Shown here: positions 35,963-44,507 of the stretch, in pieces
Position numbering within the stretch: the stretch's first letter is position 1
Layout of the letters: each line of letters opens with the position of its first letter
Source of the DNA: Ornithodoros turicata
Taxonomy: Eukaryota; Arthropoda; Arachnida; Ixodida; Argasidae
Assembly: GCF_037126465.1 (NCBI RefSeq)
Contig: NC_088209.1
Location: 8,325,947 to 8,389,946, forward strand
Length of the DNA: 64,000 nt
Direction: 5' to 3'
Notes under the pieces: generated by a model
The model's database searches: none
The model's input: the letters and a program-made list of their open reading frames with translations, nothing else
Told to the model about the DNA's origin: nothing
Program-made: the position numbers and the translations under genes

Positions 35963-36380
35963 GGGTTCTTTGAGATGTTCCTGGTGTGTGCTTGCTGGGA
36001 GCCCCGGAACGCATTCTGCGTGAGTTTGCAGTTATCATCAGAACGTGAAACTGATCGTCAACGCAGCAGGGATACAAGAATCCTACAAAGAGCTTCTGAA
36101 ATTGATGGTATGTAGTCTCTGTGAAGAAACATGAATATTGGGTGACTGCCGTGACTGCCCTGAGCCTGGAGGGCTTCGTGACAACATTGAAGAACATGTA
36201 CTCCGAAAGTCTGAGTTCTGCGACCAGATCATGTATGAGCAGTGGAAACACTGGAAACCTTCGTTGCAACACCTGAAGGGTTTCGTGAGAAGTTCTGCGC
36301 AGTCCGCATATCTGAAGAGCTTGAAGACATGCCTTCCTCTAGACAAACCGTTGTGTAGCTGGACTACTCAGAAAACTACA

Positions 36381-36386
36381 CATATA
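36381..36386. repeat. Polinton target-site duplication, left
   Basis: CATATA, repeated at 46129-46134. Six-base duplications are diagnostic for Polinton integration. Confidence 0.9.
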
Positions 36387-36647
36387 AGTAGTACTCGGTG
36401 CAGGATTAAATCGTCCAAGGATAGATTCGACCATCGCTAAGGTCTGATATCGGAGGATATTTGGAGCAGGATACTTTCCGCCCAAGGAGGAGCGCGAGCC
36501 AAGACCGCCCCCGCGCGTTTCGCGGCCGCGCGTAGATAGGGGTTTCCTTCTCGCGGGTTTCCTTCTCGCGTTTGAACATGCGTGAACATGCAAAATACAT
36601 CTTATTCCCTTTCCACATCTTTTAATACATCCCCGAGCGGGGAGTTT
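36387..36647 (+). repeat. Polinton left terminal inverted repeat
   Basis: 261 bp, beginning AGTAGTACTCGGTGCAGG and ending CGGGGAGTTT. I count at least two mismatches against the right copy, at the GCGGCCGCGCG and TAGATAGGGG positions. Confidence 0.93.
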
Positions 36648-36700
36648 CAATCGTCATTTACCTACTCACCGTCAACTCACCTATCAACTTTCTACACAAA

Positions 36701-36907
36701 ATGGGAGCTGCATGGAAGCTTTTCACTCGATGTTTTGGAAAGGAATATGATGATGAGCGGGAGACGGCGGACGAGAAAAAATGGCGACTTAAACAAGAAA
36801 TATATGAAGCAAAAGCAGAAGCTGTGAGGAGGTTCCTCGCACACGAGCGTCTTATAGAAATGAAGCGTCGTTCCGCGAAAAGTCAAGACGATCAAATCGA
36901 TTGGTGA
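36701..36907 (+). CDS. Small charged Polinton protein, unknown
   Basis: 68 residues starting MGAAWKLF, 54 bp inside the left terminal repeat. After a short hydrophobic-basic start the chain is highly charged and predicted helical (EKKWRLKQEIYEAKAEAVRR). The Gly at position 2 would allow N-terminal acylation, but position 6 is Lys rather than the usual Ser/Thr. It is followed after 65 bp by the ATPase. No family recognised. The ATG is the first after the terminal repeat, and the frame is intact. Confidence 0.6.
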   Translation: MGAAWKLFTRCFGKEYDDERETADEKKWRLKQEIYEAKAEAVRRFLAHERLIEMKRRSAKSQDDQIDW

Positions 36908-36972
36908 GATGTACAATAAATCCATTTCTCACACCATCACTTATTCATTGTCTCATTTACTCTTGCATCGTG

Positions 36973-37632
36973 ATGTCTGACGCCGGTCGATTTGCTTTTA
37001 TCCACCCTGCAAGGGTTATTATTTGCGGTCCTTCAATGTCGGGTAAAACCTATCTCGTTCGTAACATTTTAAGAAATCTTACAGTATTCACTGTAGTCCC
37101 AGAGCAAATCTTTTACGTTAGCAAATATGATGCGACCTGGCAAAATGAATTCGCAAATGATGTTACATTCCAGAAAGAGCTACCAAAGACATGGGATGAG
37201 AGCGTGCCTACTTTGATTATAGTCGACGATCTCATGACTGAGAAGAATGTGATGCAAGAAATGGTTCATCTCTATACGAGAGCATCACATCATAAGAACG
37301 CATCCATTGTTTTTCAATCAATCAATCAATCAACCATTGTTTTTCTCTGTCAGTACTTATTTCACAACGACGTCAACTATAGAACATTATCTCACAATAG
37401 CACATATATAATATTATTTAATAATTTAAGGTCACGCACGCAGCTGGAACTTTTAGGACGCCAGATCTTCGGCAAAGCTCAATTACCATACTTTATCAGT
37501 GCATTTGAGCAGGCAACAGAGAAACCATTTGGTTACCTAGTGATTGACCTACACCCTCTGACGCAGTCTCAATTTCGTCTGCGAACAGGCATTACTGGAA
37601 ACGTTCGACAGTTTGTTTTCTTGCCAAAATGA
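36973..37632 (+). CDS. Polinton packaging ATPase (FtsK/HerA, A32-like) with a LINE-tail insertion
   Basis: The 219-residue protein is the motor that would pump the element's DNA into capsids. Walker A is GPSMSGKT (residues 19-26) and Walker B LIIVDD (81-86). The C-terminal part (FLPK end) fits the family. Residues 115-124 (QSINQSTIVF) derive from a 30-bp insertion: 18 bp of AATC repeat plus a 12-bp duplication of CCATTGTTTTTC. It keeps the frame but splits the conserved strand after Walker B, so function is doubtful. The ATG at 36973 was chosen because the Polinton family start MS/MD..F fits; an in-frame TTG upstream is unlikely. Confidence 0.9.
   Translation: MSDAGRFAFIHPARVIICGPSMSGKTYLVRNILRNLTVFTVVPEQIFYVSKYDATWQNEFANDVTFQKELPKTWDESVPTLIIVDDLMTEKNVMQEMVHLYTRASHHKNASIVFQSINQSTIVFLCQYLFHNDVNYRTLSHNSTYIILFNNLRSRTQLELLGRQIFGKAQLPYFISAFEQATEKPFGYLVIDLHPLTQSQFRLRTGITGNVRQFVFLPK
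37316..37333 (+). mobile_element. LINE tail-only insertion inside the ATPase gene
   Basis: 18 bp of AATC repeat flanked by CCATTGTTTTTC at 37304-37315 and 37334-37345. Total gain is 30 bp, ten codons, frame preserved. Confidence 0.85.
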
Positions 37633-37981
37633 AAACTCTGCGTCATCATTTAACTTTTCTAAAAGTCCTTGCAACATGTACTCCCAAAGAGCGCGATGAG
37701 ATTTTAAAGGAGGCGCCACCTCATAGCATAGAAGCTCTTTCTGAAGTCTGTAAGAATATATTGAATGGTAATATTAAGCTACCGCCCAGCTGGAAAAGTA
37801 TAAACACACCATTCGATACATTGCATATAAAACGCTGCACAAATCACCAAAAAGACTAAGATCCTTCCTCTATCGTCAGAGGGGTGGATTAGTGCCACTA
37901 ATCCCCTTATTACTCACGGGATTAACCAGTGTGCTCGGTGGTGTCGCAGGTCGTGCTCTAGCAAAGACGGTAGGTGTCTAA
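37629..37981 (+). pseudogene. Small Polinton protein with hydrophobic Gly-rich tail, frameshifted
   Basis: The gene starts at an ATG overlapping the ATPase stop (ATGA). The first 70 codons (KTLRHHLTFLKVLATCTPKE) resemble the short helical proteins often seen after the ATPase in Polintons. The frame stops at 37857-37859, but another frame continues without gap from about 37825 with RSFLYRQRGGLVPLIPLLL and a Gly/Ala-rich end to a stop at 37979-37981. The RQRGG...LLP hydrophobic C-terminus is the expected second half, so a single-base change has split the gene. Function unknown; a minor virion component is plausible. Confidence 0.65.
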
Positions 37982-37984
37982 AAA

Positions 37985-38524
37985 ATGGCTACAAAGGTTG
38001 AGGTATTGACTCCTATCGAATCAATTCTGGAATCTAACGAAAGCGATGATATTAAAGTAAAACGAATGTTAACTGCTATGTACTACATTATAAAAAATCA
38101 TCAGAAACCATCTAATGAAACAGAGCCAGCATCCACAGTACAGGAAGAAAAAAATGATGAGTCACTTCCAATGGGACGCTCATTTGATTACAATTCGCTT
38201 CCTTCTAATGTCAACATTAAAAAAGTAAGACGTGTAGTCTCAGTGCTACCTAGGAGCTTGACTTGGAATGATAAGGGAGAAATCATTCATAACAACCAAA
38301 CAATCGCTGGTTCTAATATAAAAGAATTGGTGTTGCATCTGTCCGGACACAAGAAAGGGAAGCCTGCCTGGTACCGAAAAGTGGCAAAGTTCTTGCAGCC
38401 ACACAAAATACGTCAGAAGAGGAAAGCAAGGAAACGTATACTCTGGGAAACGTATAAATCGCCCCAAAGAACAAAGTTGCTTTCATCATCATCATCAGAT
38501 GAATATATCACAGAAGAAGAATGA
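37985..38524 (+). CDS. Unknown 179-residue Polinton protein
   Basis: The ATG lies 4 bp after the preceding stop and the stop overlaps the integrase ATG (ATGA), so the genes are packed as in an operon-like cassette. The N-terminal half is acidic and Ser/Thr-rich (ESILESNESDD). The C-terminal half is basic (KIRQKRKARKR) and ends in a Ser run and acidic tail. The middle has NNQTIAGSNIKELVLHLSG followed by PAWYRKVAKFL, a G-x-N-I...W pattern that I believe recurs in arthropod Polintons, though I cannot confirm it here. Possibly nucleic-acid binding. Frame intact. Confidence 0.7.
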   Translation: MATKVEVLTPIESILESNESDDIKVKRMLTAMYYIIKNHQKPSNETEPASTVQEEKNDESLPMGRSFDYNSLPSNVNIKKVRRVVSVLPRSLTWNDKGEIIHNNQTIAGSNIKELVLHLSGHKKGKPAWYRKVAKFLQPHKIRQKRKARKRILWETYKSPQRTKLLSSSSSDEYITEEE

Positions 38525-39558
38525 ATTATAGGGATCCAAACGCTGGTTTGGGGGGGGGGGTTGCCTGATACTGCAGAGGTCGAAGCATCTCTAAGAAACA
38601 GGCAATCGAAGAACTACAGCGAGATGATGTCTACACACTTTACAAAGAAGGAAGACGTAGATTTAAGAGAAGAAAGACCATCTCACTGCACATCGACGAT
38701 CTTCATCAAGCAGACCTGATTTCATTCCTGCAGTACAAGAAACAAAATAAAGGATTTTCCTTCATACTCATTGTGATAGACTGCTAATCAAGACGACTCA
38801 TGGCTACACTCATTAAGACCAAGCGTGGTGAAGATGTGAAGAAAGGATTGATCAAGTTGTATAGGAGCCATAAAGTCTATCCAAATCTCCTGCAGGTAGA
38901 TAGAGGGAGAGAGTTCTATAACAAACATGTGAAAGCATGGTGTAAACGTCACTCAATACATATGTATAGCTCTAGATCAATATACAAATGTGCTTTAATT
39001 GAGAGGGCGATCAGGACTATTAAAGCTAGACTTTATCGTTATTTCGCCAGTAAAGGCCACCACAAGTACATTGCTGTTCTCCCAAAGATCATCGCTGACT
39101 ACAATTCATCATATCACTCGACTATCAAGATGGCCCCGAACGACGTCGATAAAAATAACGAGATTGAACTATTCAATAGACTTCACAGTAAAAATGACAA
39201 CAAACCAAACAAGATTACATTGAATATTGGTGATCAGGTGCGCGTACTCACAAGTAGATCAATTTTTGACAAGGGGTACATTGGGCACTGGTCCTTAGTT
39301 GTCTACACGATCACACGATACAAGAACTCGGATCCACCAGTGTTTTACATAGCTGGACCAGATGGGGTCGAAGACGATGCAACTTACTATGCCAATGAAT
39401 TGCAACGCGTAGTGAAATCGCAAGACGACCCATACCCGATTGAACGCATAGTAAGTCGAAAGAAAATAAACGGTGTCACACATTATAAAGTGAAATGGCT
39501 AGGTTACGATGACTCATTTAATTCCTGGGTTCCAGCCCAAGATGTCGCGAAGTTCTGA
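38521..39558 (+). pseudogene. Polinton integrase (DDE, chromodomain) with two in-frame stops
   Basis: Retroviral-type integrase that would insert the linear element. The reading frame is continuous from ATG 38521 to 39558 except for TGA at 38566-38568 (codon 16) and TAA at 38785-38787 (codon 89), two codons after the first catalytic Asp (LIVIDC). Later parts show the second Asp in LQVDRGREFYN and the Glu in ALIERAIRTIK. The C-terminal chromodomain reads YPIERIVSRKKI then YKVKWLGYDDSFNSW. A run of G near codons 11-13 might have been unstable. The next methionine after the second stop would yield a protein lacking one catalytic residue. Confidence 0.9.
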
Positions 39559-40792
39559 TTTTTACGTGTATCTCCTATCCAATGATTGCATGGATATGCA
39601 CCCGAACAACAGTCTCAATGAATGAAGAATATGAAGTCGGCCTGCATGAACTTTCCATCTCTAATGTATTCTACAACGTTCCACGGACTAACGATGCTAC
39701 TATACATATTACTTCCAGAAGCATTATTGAGCTGCGTAAGGAAGTTGTTGTGATATTGACTTTGGAACACGCGCTGCAAGATTTTTTAAAAGAATTCAAC
39801 ATCGCATTTGGTTATGTTGATGGAAGGTACACATTCCAACTACCTCAAATAATTCGTTCTATTAAGTTTTTGGATGAAGAACTGCAACAAGCCATGGGTG
39901 TGTCCACTATACAGGGTTTGAAAGTTGCAGGTGCTAAAGTTCCACGTCAGAACATGTACATGGGGAGGAAGCTATCTCAAAGATGCTTTTAAAGGAAGAG
40001 GTGACTATCATTACACAATATGCTCCAATCATATTCATACCAGGTCGCCCTATCACTGTCACACTAAATCGCTTCTTTAAAAGATATGAAATCGATGGAA
40101 AGATACTATTTCAAAACAATACCTATACATTATTGGTCCCACGTCTCTTTGTTATCCCTGAACAACTCAAGAGACTCCTCAAATTAAACTCCAGTAAACT
40201 GTTAGAAAATACAACACAATACATTGGAGATCCATTTACATTCAGTTTTAGTGTTGTTCTAGAAAAAGTAATACTTACAAGGGAAGAAGTCCAAATTCCA
40301 CCAAATTATTACGAGACACCACGTTCGCTTCTACAAGCTATCAGAGGTGTGATAGGCAGCAATGCTATACTAACGTACAATGAAGATACACAGCTGTTTA
40401 CTTTCACTCCACTTGATGCAGTAACTATAGATCTTTCTGAATACTTGAGTAATATGTTGGGTTTCGCACCAATTCAGTCTATTGCAAACACCACCACCGG
40501 AACCACACCACTCAATCTTAAACCATTGTTTCATAATTTCGTGATTTATTGTGATATTATCGAATCATCTCATATAGGTGCAAAAAAGTTTCCCATTTTG
40601 AAACTCGTCCCATATTTACATAAAGATGATCCCCAGATTCATTACAGCTTCCATAACGTGCAATATTTGAAGCTGTTACAGAACGAAATCACGTCAATTT
40701 CGATTAAGTTGTATGATGAGACAGGTCGTCCACTTCATTTTAGAGGACCAGGTCGTACAGCTCTAGTTCTACACTTCAAAAATGTATCTTAA
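39542..40792 (+). pseudogene. Polinton minor capsid (penton-like) protein, frameshifted
   Basis: The gene opens within the integrase end at ATG 39542 (SSDFYVYLLSND, the usual N-terminal beta strand) but hits a stop at 39623-39625. A second frame (39582-39992) continues with EEYEVGLHELSISNVFYN, a strongly conserved block of Polinton minor capsid proteins. A third frame, 39983-40792, covers the rest and ends with RPLHFRGPGRTALVLHF, the typical C-terminus. The protein forms the vertices of the predicted icosahedral particle. At least two shifts are needed, and between SLNE and EEYEVG some residues appear to be missing. Confidence 0.8.
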
Positions 40793-41108
40793 AGAAGTGC
40801 CGGAGATCCATTATGGATTGGGACTTGGTGATTTAGTGCCATACAAAGGACCTCTTTTTCAATCTGGGAATGGCTTCTTTAGTTCTTTGCGTAAGCTAGC
40901 ATTGCCACTATTGCATCGTGCAAAGCCTTACATAGCCCGTACTGCGATGAGCGCAGCGAAAAAATTGGCGAAAAAGTTATCTGAAGGGCAAAACATCAAG
41001 CAAGCACTGAGAGCAAGCTCAAATGAATTAGGCACACAGATTTTGAAGGACATTGCAGGCAGCGGACATCGAAGGAAAAAGAGGAAGAGAAGAGACATTT
41101 TCGATTAA
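40782..41108 (+). CDS. Small basic Polinton protein (putative virion core/minor component)
   Basis: 108 residues, overlapping the preceding stop by 11 bp. After a Gly/Leu-rich start (YGLGLGDLVPYKG) it has an amphipathic Ala/Lys-rich centre (SAAKKLAKKLSEG) and ends in a strongly basic cluster RRKKRKRR. Small basic proteins at this position are common in Polintons and have been compared with adenovirus core or membrane-active proteins; the exact role is inference. AATAAA at 41125-41130 lies just after the stop and may end this transcription unit. Confidence 0.65.
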   Translation: MYLKEVPEIHYGLGLGDLVPYKGPLFQSGNGFFSSLRKLALPLLHRAKPYIARTAMSAAKKLAKKLSEGQNIKQALRASSNELGTQILKDIAGSGHRRKKRKRRDIFD

Positions 41109-41124
41109 TCCTCTGTAACCATGA

Positions 41125-41130
41125 AATAAA
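41125..41130 (+). terminator. Polyadenylation signal after the left gene block
   Basis: AATAAA 17 bp downstream of the stop at 41106-41108, before the repeat-rich spacer. Confidence 0.5.
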
Positions 41131-41189
41131 GAAGACACTTTTTTTTCATACATTGATGTTTCTTCTTTATAAAGAAAAAGGTTTTTCTA

Positions 41190-41770
41190 TGGAAAAGGGT
41201 CGCACTCCGAAAATGGCGACCAAGAGGGGTTAGAAGTCGGGACAATGGGTCACCCTCTTTCACCTGTAGAAAGTGTGGCGGACAATGCTTCGAAGCGGTC
41301 ATCGCGTTCCGAAAAAACAGGTGGCCCAGGTAGGGCTGGCTTGTGAGGGCGATGTCAAAAGGTAAAGGGGGATTGGAGGACAATGATTCCAATCGTGAAC
41401 GGGATCGCATTCAAAAAAGTGGTCGGCGGGGGGTCAGAGGAGTGGAACGGCTGGTGGTTAGCAAAAACGGACCATGCTCGCCAGCGGACAATGTCAAATG
41501 GTAAGGGGACTGGAGGACAATGATTCCAATTGTGAACGGGATCGCATTCTGAAAACAGCGGGTCAGTGGGGGGTTAAAAGTGTGCATCAGCATCCAAGCT
41601 GGTTAGAAGTCGAGCAATGGGTCGCCTTTCACTTGTAGAAAGTGTGGTGGACAATGCTTCGAAACGGCCATCGCATTCCGAAATACAGGTGGCCCAGGTA
41701 GGGTTGGGTTGAGAGGGCGATGTCAAAAGGTAAAGGAGGGATTGGAAGAGTCTTTTTGCTCGGGTAAGAT
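41190..41770. repeat. Intergenic direct repeats inside the Polinton
   Basis: Two unit types alternate. Type A (GGTTAGAAGTCG, TGTAGAAAGTGTGG, GGACAATGCTTCGAA, CAGGTGGCCCAGGTAGGG, GGCGATGTCAAAAGGTAA) occurs at about 41229-41366 and 41600-41746. Type B (ACTGGAGGACAATGATTCCAAT, here shortened to GGAGGACAATGATTCCAAT, then GTGAACGGGATCGCATTC) occurs at about 41372-41415 and 41508-41552. No coding potential. It fills the 710-bp gap between the two plus-strand gene blocks. Confidence 0.75.
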
Positions 41771-41820
41771 GCTAACAAATAAAGCTATGATGAAAGCATT
41801 GTACCTTTTCATTTGCAAAG

Positions 41821-43128
41821 ATGTCGCAGGTCAACGTTGTACACGCACAGTCCCAGCTGGCTTTGAAGGGGGAGTGTGAGTTATTCAACATACCTCCGAC
41901 CCAAGTTTCAATAGAATCATGCGAGGCGCAAGTTTATTATCCTGTTTCTACAATCAGCGGAGGAGAATCGATGATCGAATGGAACATAACAAATCTCTCA
42001 GACTTGTATCTCGATTTATCATCTCTGTATTTTAATATAACTATGCAGATATTGAGGTCGGACGGGAGTGAACCAATTACCCGAAGAGCAGACGGTATCA
42101 CTGAGGACATTGTATTCCCAGTCAACAACTTGGGTGCCGCTTTATTTAAATATGTAACCATTCACTTGAATCAACGTCTTGCAAGCAGCAACTGTTTGAA
42201 CTCCTATTGATGTATGATTGATACCCTACTTCATACGAATACTCATCTGCAGAAGACTTTAGATGATTGTGCAATGTATACAGATGACACAGGAGAGCAT
42301 GCAGCAAATGATCCAGTCGCTCGGGATGCAAAGTTGCGCATAGCTAGGACAAGTGGGGGGAAACTATCTGAAATTGTCATGAAAGTTAACACCGACCTCA
42401 CAAACCAAGGGAGGCTTTTGTTACCCGGTGTGGGGGTTCGAGTGACTGCTCTACATAATACGGATAGCTTTAGATTGCTAACTGGCACCAATGAAACTCA
42501 TAAGCATCAATTGAAAATCCACAGCGCGGCACTTGTAGCACGCAAAGTCAAAGTTAGCAACTCAAGTTTTATTGCACACCAGAAAGCCCTTAGATCATCC
42601 CCGGCATGTTACATCATGCGTGGACTAGAAAGCAAAGTCCGCTCGCTTTCGCCGGGCCTTCATGATGCAATCTTTGAAAACTTATTCCCTGATAGAATTC
42701 CTGATCAACTTACTGTATGTCTAGTTCGCACCGAGGCTTATCAGGGTGATTACAAGTCGAGCCCCTTTTGTTTCGAACATTTTAATGTTAGTTCTGTAAC
42801 ACTATCAGTTGATGGACACAGGAAGCAACTATCCTATGACTGGGAAAATGATCTGGGTAGAGCAAGCTACTACGAATTCTTGTATCAACTCAATGAAAAA
42901 CATGTCGAGTTGAGTTATGAAAAATATTTAAAAAATTCCTTTATCATGCATTGGAACTTGAGTGCTGACGAAAGTTTTGGTTCCTACTTTAATCCACTGC
43001 GGAAGGGCAATTGCAGGATTGAAATGAAGTTTGCTAAGCCATTACCTTGCGCAGTGTCGGTTATACTTATTAGTGAAGCACCCAAGATTTTATCAGTCGA
43101 TGGTGATCTTGTTGTTCGAGTGGACTAA
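41821..43128 (+). pseudogene. Polinton major capsid protein (double jelly roll), one in-frame stop
   Basis: The frame spans 435 codons from ATG 41821 and is broken only by TGA at 42208-42210 (codon 130). The N-terminal part has ISGGESMIEWNI and VFPVNN, with VTIHLNQRLASSN just before the stop. IDTLLHTNTHLQKTL follows it in the same frame, a continuity typical of the family. The C-terminal jelly roll includes RKQLSYDWEND and the end block KPLPCAVSVILISE. The protein builds the hexon-like capsomers. One substitution separates this gene from an open frame; readthrough or a pseudogene are the two options. Confidence 0.9.
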
Positions 43129-43130
43129 GC

Positions 43131-43565
43131 ATGAATGTGTTTGATCTGGAATTATTGTTTTCTCTGAACCATGAAACTTTGAATTTGTATCGTGGGACCT
43201 TCGCAATTGATATGGTACCAAGTTTAACGACAGAAGGGTTTATAGTTATCAATACACACCCACACGACGGTCCCGGAGAACACTGGCTATTGTACATGAG
43301 AGACAGGAATGACAAGTACATCTATGTGGACAGCTTTGGTCTACCACCGATTGAAGAAGAGCTGCTAGATCTACCTGTTGATCAGTATTGCGAGAAATGC
43401 ATTCAAAGCATTTACAGCTCACACTGTGGACTTTTTGTTTGTTTCTTTGCTTCCCGCCTTTGTAAGAATTACCAACTCAAGAGCATTGTTTCCTTATTTG
43501 ATAATAACCTTGTACACAATGACCTCAAGATAATAAAAATGATTGAAGAGGAATACCTCATTTAA
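43131..43565 (+). CDS. Adenain-type cysteine protease of the Polinton
   Basis: 144 residues starting 2 bp after the capsid stop. The catalytic triad is visible: His51 in GEHWLL, Asp67 in YVDSFG and Cys99 in SSHCGLF. It matches Ulp1/adenain proteases in length and order. It would process capsid proteins during particle maturation. The frame is intact although capsid genes are not. It converges with a minus-strand gene only 16 bp downstream. Confidence 0.9.
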   Translation: MNVFDLELLFSLNHETLNLYRGTFAIDMVPSLTTEGFIVINTHPHDGPGEHWLLYMRDRNDKYIYVDSFGLPPIEEELLDLPVDQYCEKCIQSIYSSHCGLFVCFFASRLCKNYQLKSIVSLFDNNLVHNDLKIIKMIEEEYLI

Positions 43566-43581
43566 AGAAAAATGTCTCATT

Positions 43582-43968
43582 TTATTTCTTCAATGTACAG
43601 ACCTCTTTCAGATAGTCGTCCAGACTCGACACCTTGCGACAACCATCTTTCTTGCGACGCACGATGTATTCCGAGTGTTGGATGTAAAAGTTTCGAATTA
43701 TTGGTCGCTTGAGTCCAGCATTAAGTATGGCTGGAGAGATATTGTCACCCTGACGATATCGTCGCAACAAGTCACACTTGATGGCGACGAAGCGTTGGAG
43801 CCTTCGACTAATCTTTCCTCGTTTCGTCCGCATCGGAAACGGGAGAATTTGCATAATGAGACGAAAATCAGTCTCTGGCCCGTTGCAGTGCACATAGGAG
43901 TTTAATTTCATCAAATCCTTGTACATCAGCCATTGTACCGTCAAAGCAAATCGTTCACTGGGCTTCAT
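43582..43968 (-). CDS. Unknown minus-strand Polinton protein
   Basis: 128 residues from ATG at 43968-43966 (MKPSERFALTVQWL); an in-frame TTG upstream is not favoured. Very basic overall (RTKRGKISRRLQRF, IVRRKKDGCRK), with Trp/Leu-rich N-terminus. No family is recognised. It is the only intact minus-strand gene of the element. It faces the protease tail-to-tail and the microexon gene head-to-head across about 540 bp. Its polyadenylation signal (AATAAA on the minus strand, 43578-43583) overlaps the stop. DNA- or RNA-binding is a guess from the charge. Confidence 0.6.
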   Translation of the reverse strand: MKPSERFALTVQWLMYKDLMKLNSYVHCNGPETDFRLIMQILPFPMRTKRGKISRRLQRFVAIKCDLLRRYRQGDNISPAILNAGLKRPIIRNFYIQHSEYIVRRKKDGCRKVSSLDDYLKEVCTLKK

Positions 43969-44507
43969 GGTTGATCCGAGCTTGGATGGCAACCGAGATA
44001 AGGTCGGATGTTATTGTCTAGCCAATGAGATGGATTCGATGACCACAATCCACCACAACGACAGCGTCGCAGATGCTCATCATTTTGTATAAAGAAAGTT
44101 CTGTGTGGTGGCTTCAATGTCTTCACAAGAGGAAGATCCCCCGTCAGGAGACAATCAGAATCTTAACAAAGAATCACAATTTTAGAGAGGGAAAAACGGG
44201 AAAACTTTCTATACATACAATTGTCCTCGGAGACCGCGTAGCACTTCTGCGCTTCCATCGTCGACTGTGAGGGGGATGTTGAAAAGGAATCCGATGGAGA
44301 GGATGTGCATACTTTCCCTATTGGTTGCGTTTTTCCTTAGTTTGCAATTGGTTGTTTACAAAGACTTTTGCTACATGTGGATTTCTCTAGCCCACCATCT
44401 TGTTGCTAAAAGTTGTTTATACAAAGTAGGAGAGGATGTGATATGATAATGAGGATGCGTCAGCTTTAAAAAATGAAGATTTGGTTCCTAGAGCACTTGG
44501 AAGCAAT
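43969..44507. promoter_or_regulatory. Divergent intergenic region between two Polinton cargo genes
   Basis: It contains AGCCAATGAG (CCAAT box, 44020-44029), TATAAAG at 44091-44097 with an ATG 21 bp on (22-codon frame MSSQEEDPPSG to stop), and TTTATACAAAG at 44417-44427. The TATA-like site at 44418 suits the ATG at 44508. The site at 44091 may serve a longer 5' leader. All assignments are by position only. Confidence 0.35.

Noticed and set aside
43698..43895. Frames on either strand overlapping the minus-strand Polinton gene
   Set aside because: Shadows of the 128-residue gene at 43582-43968.
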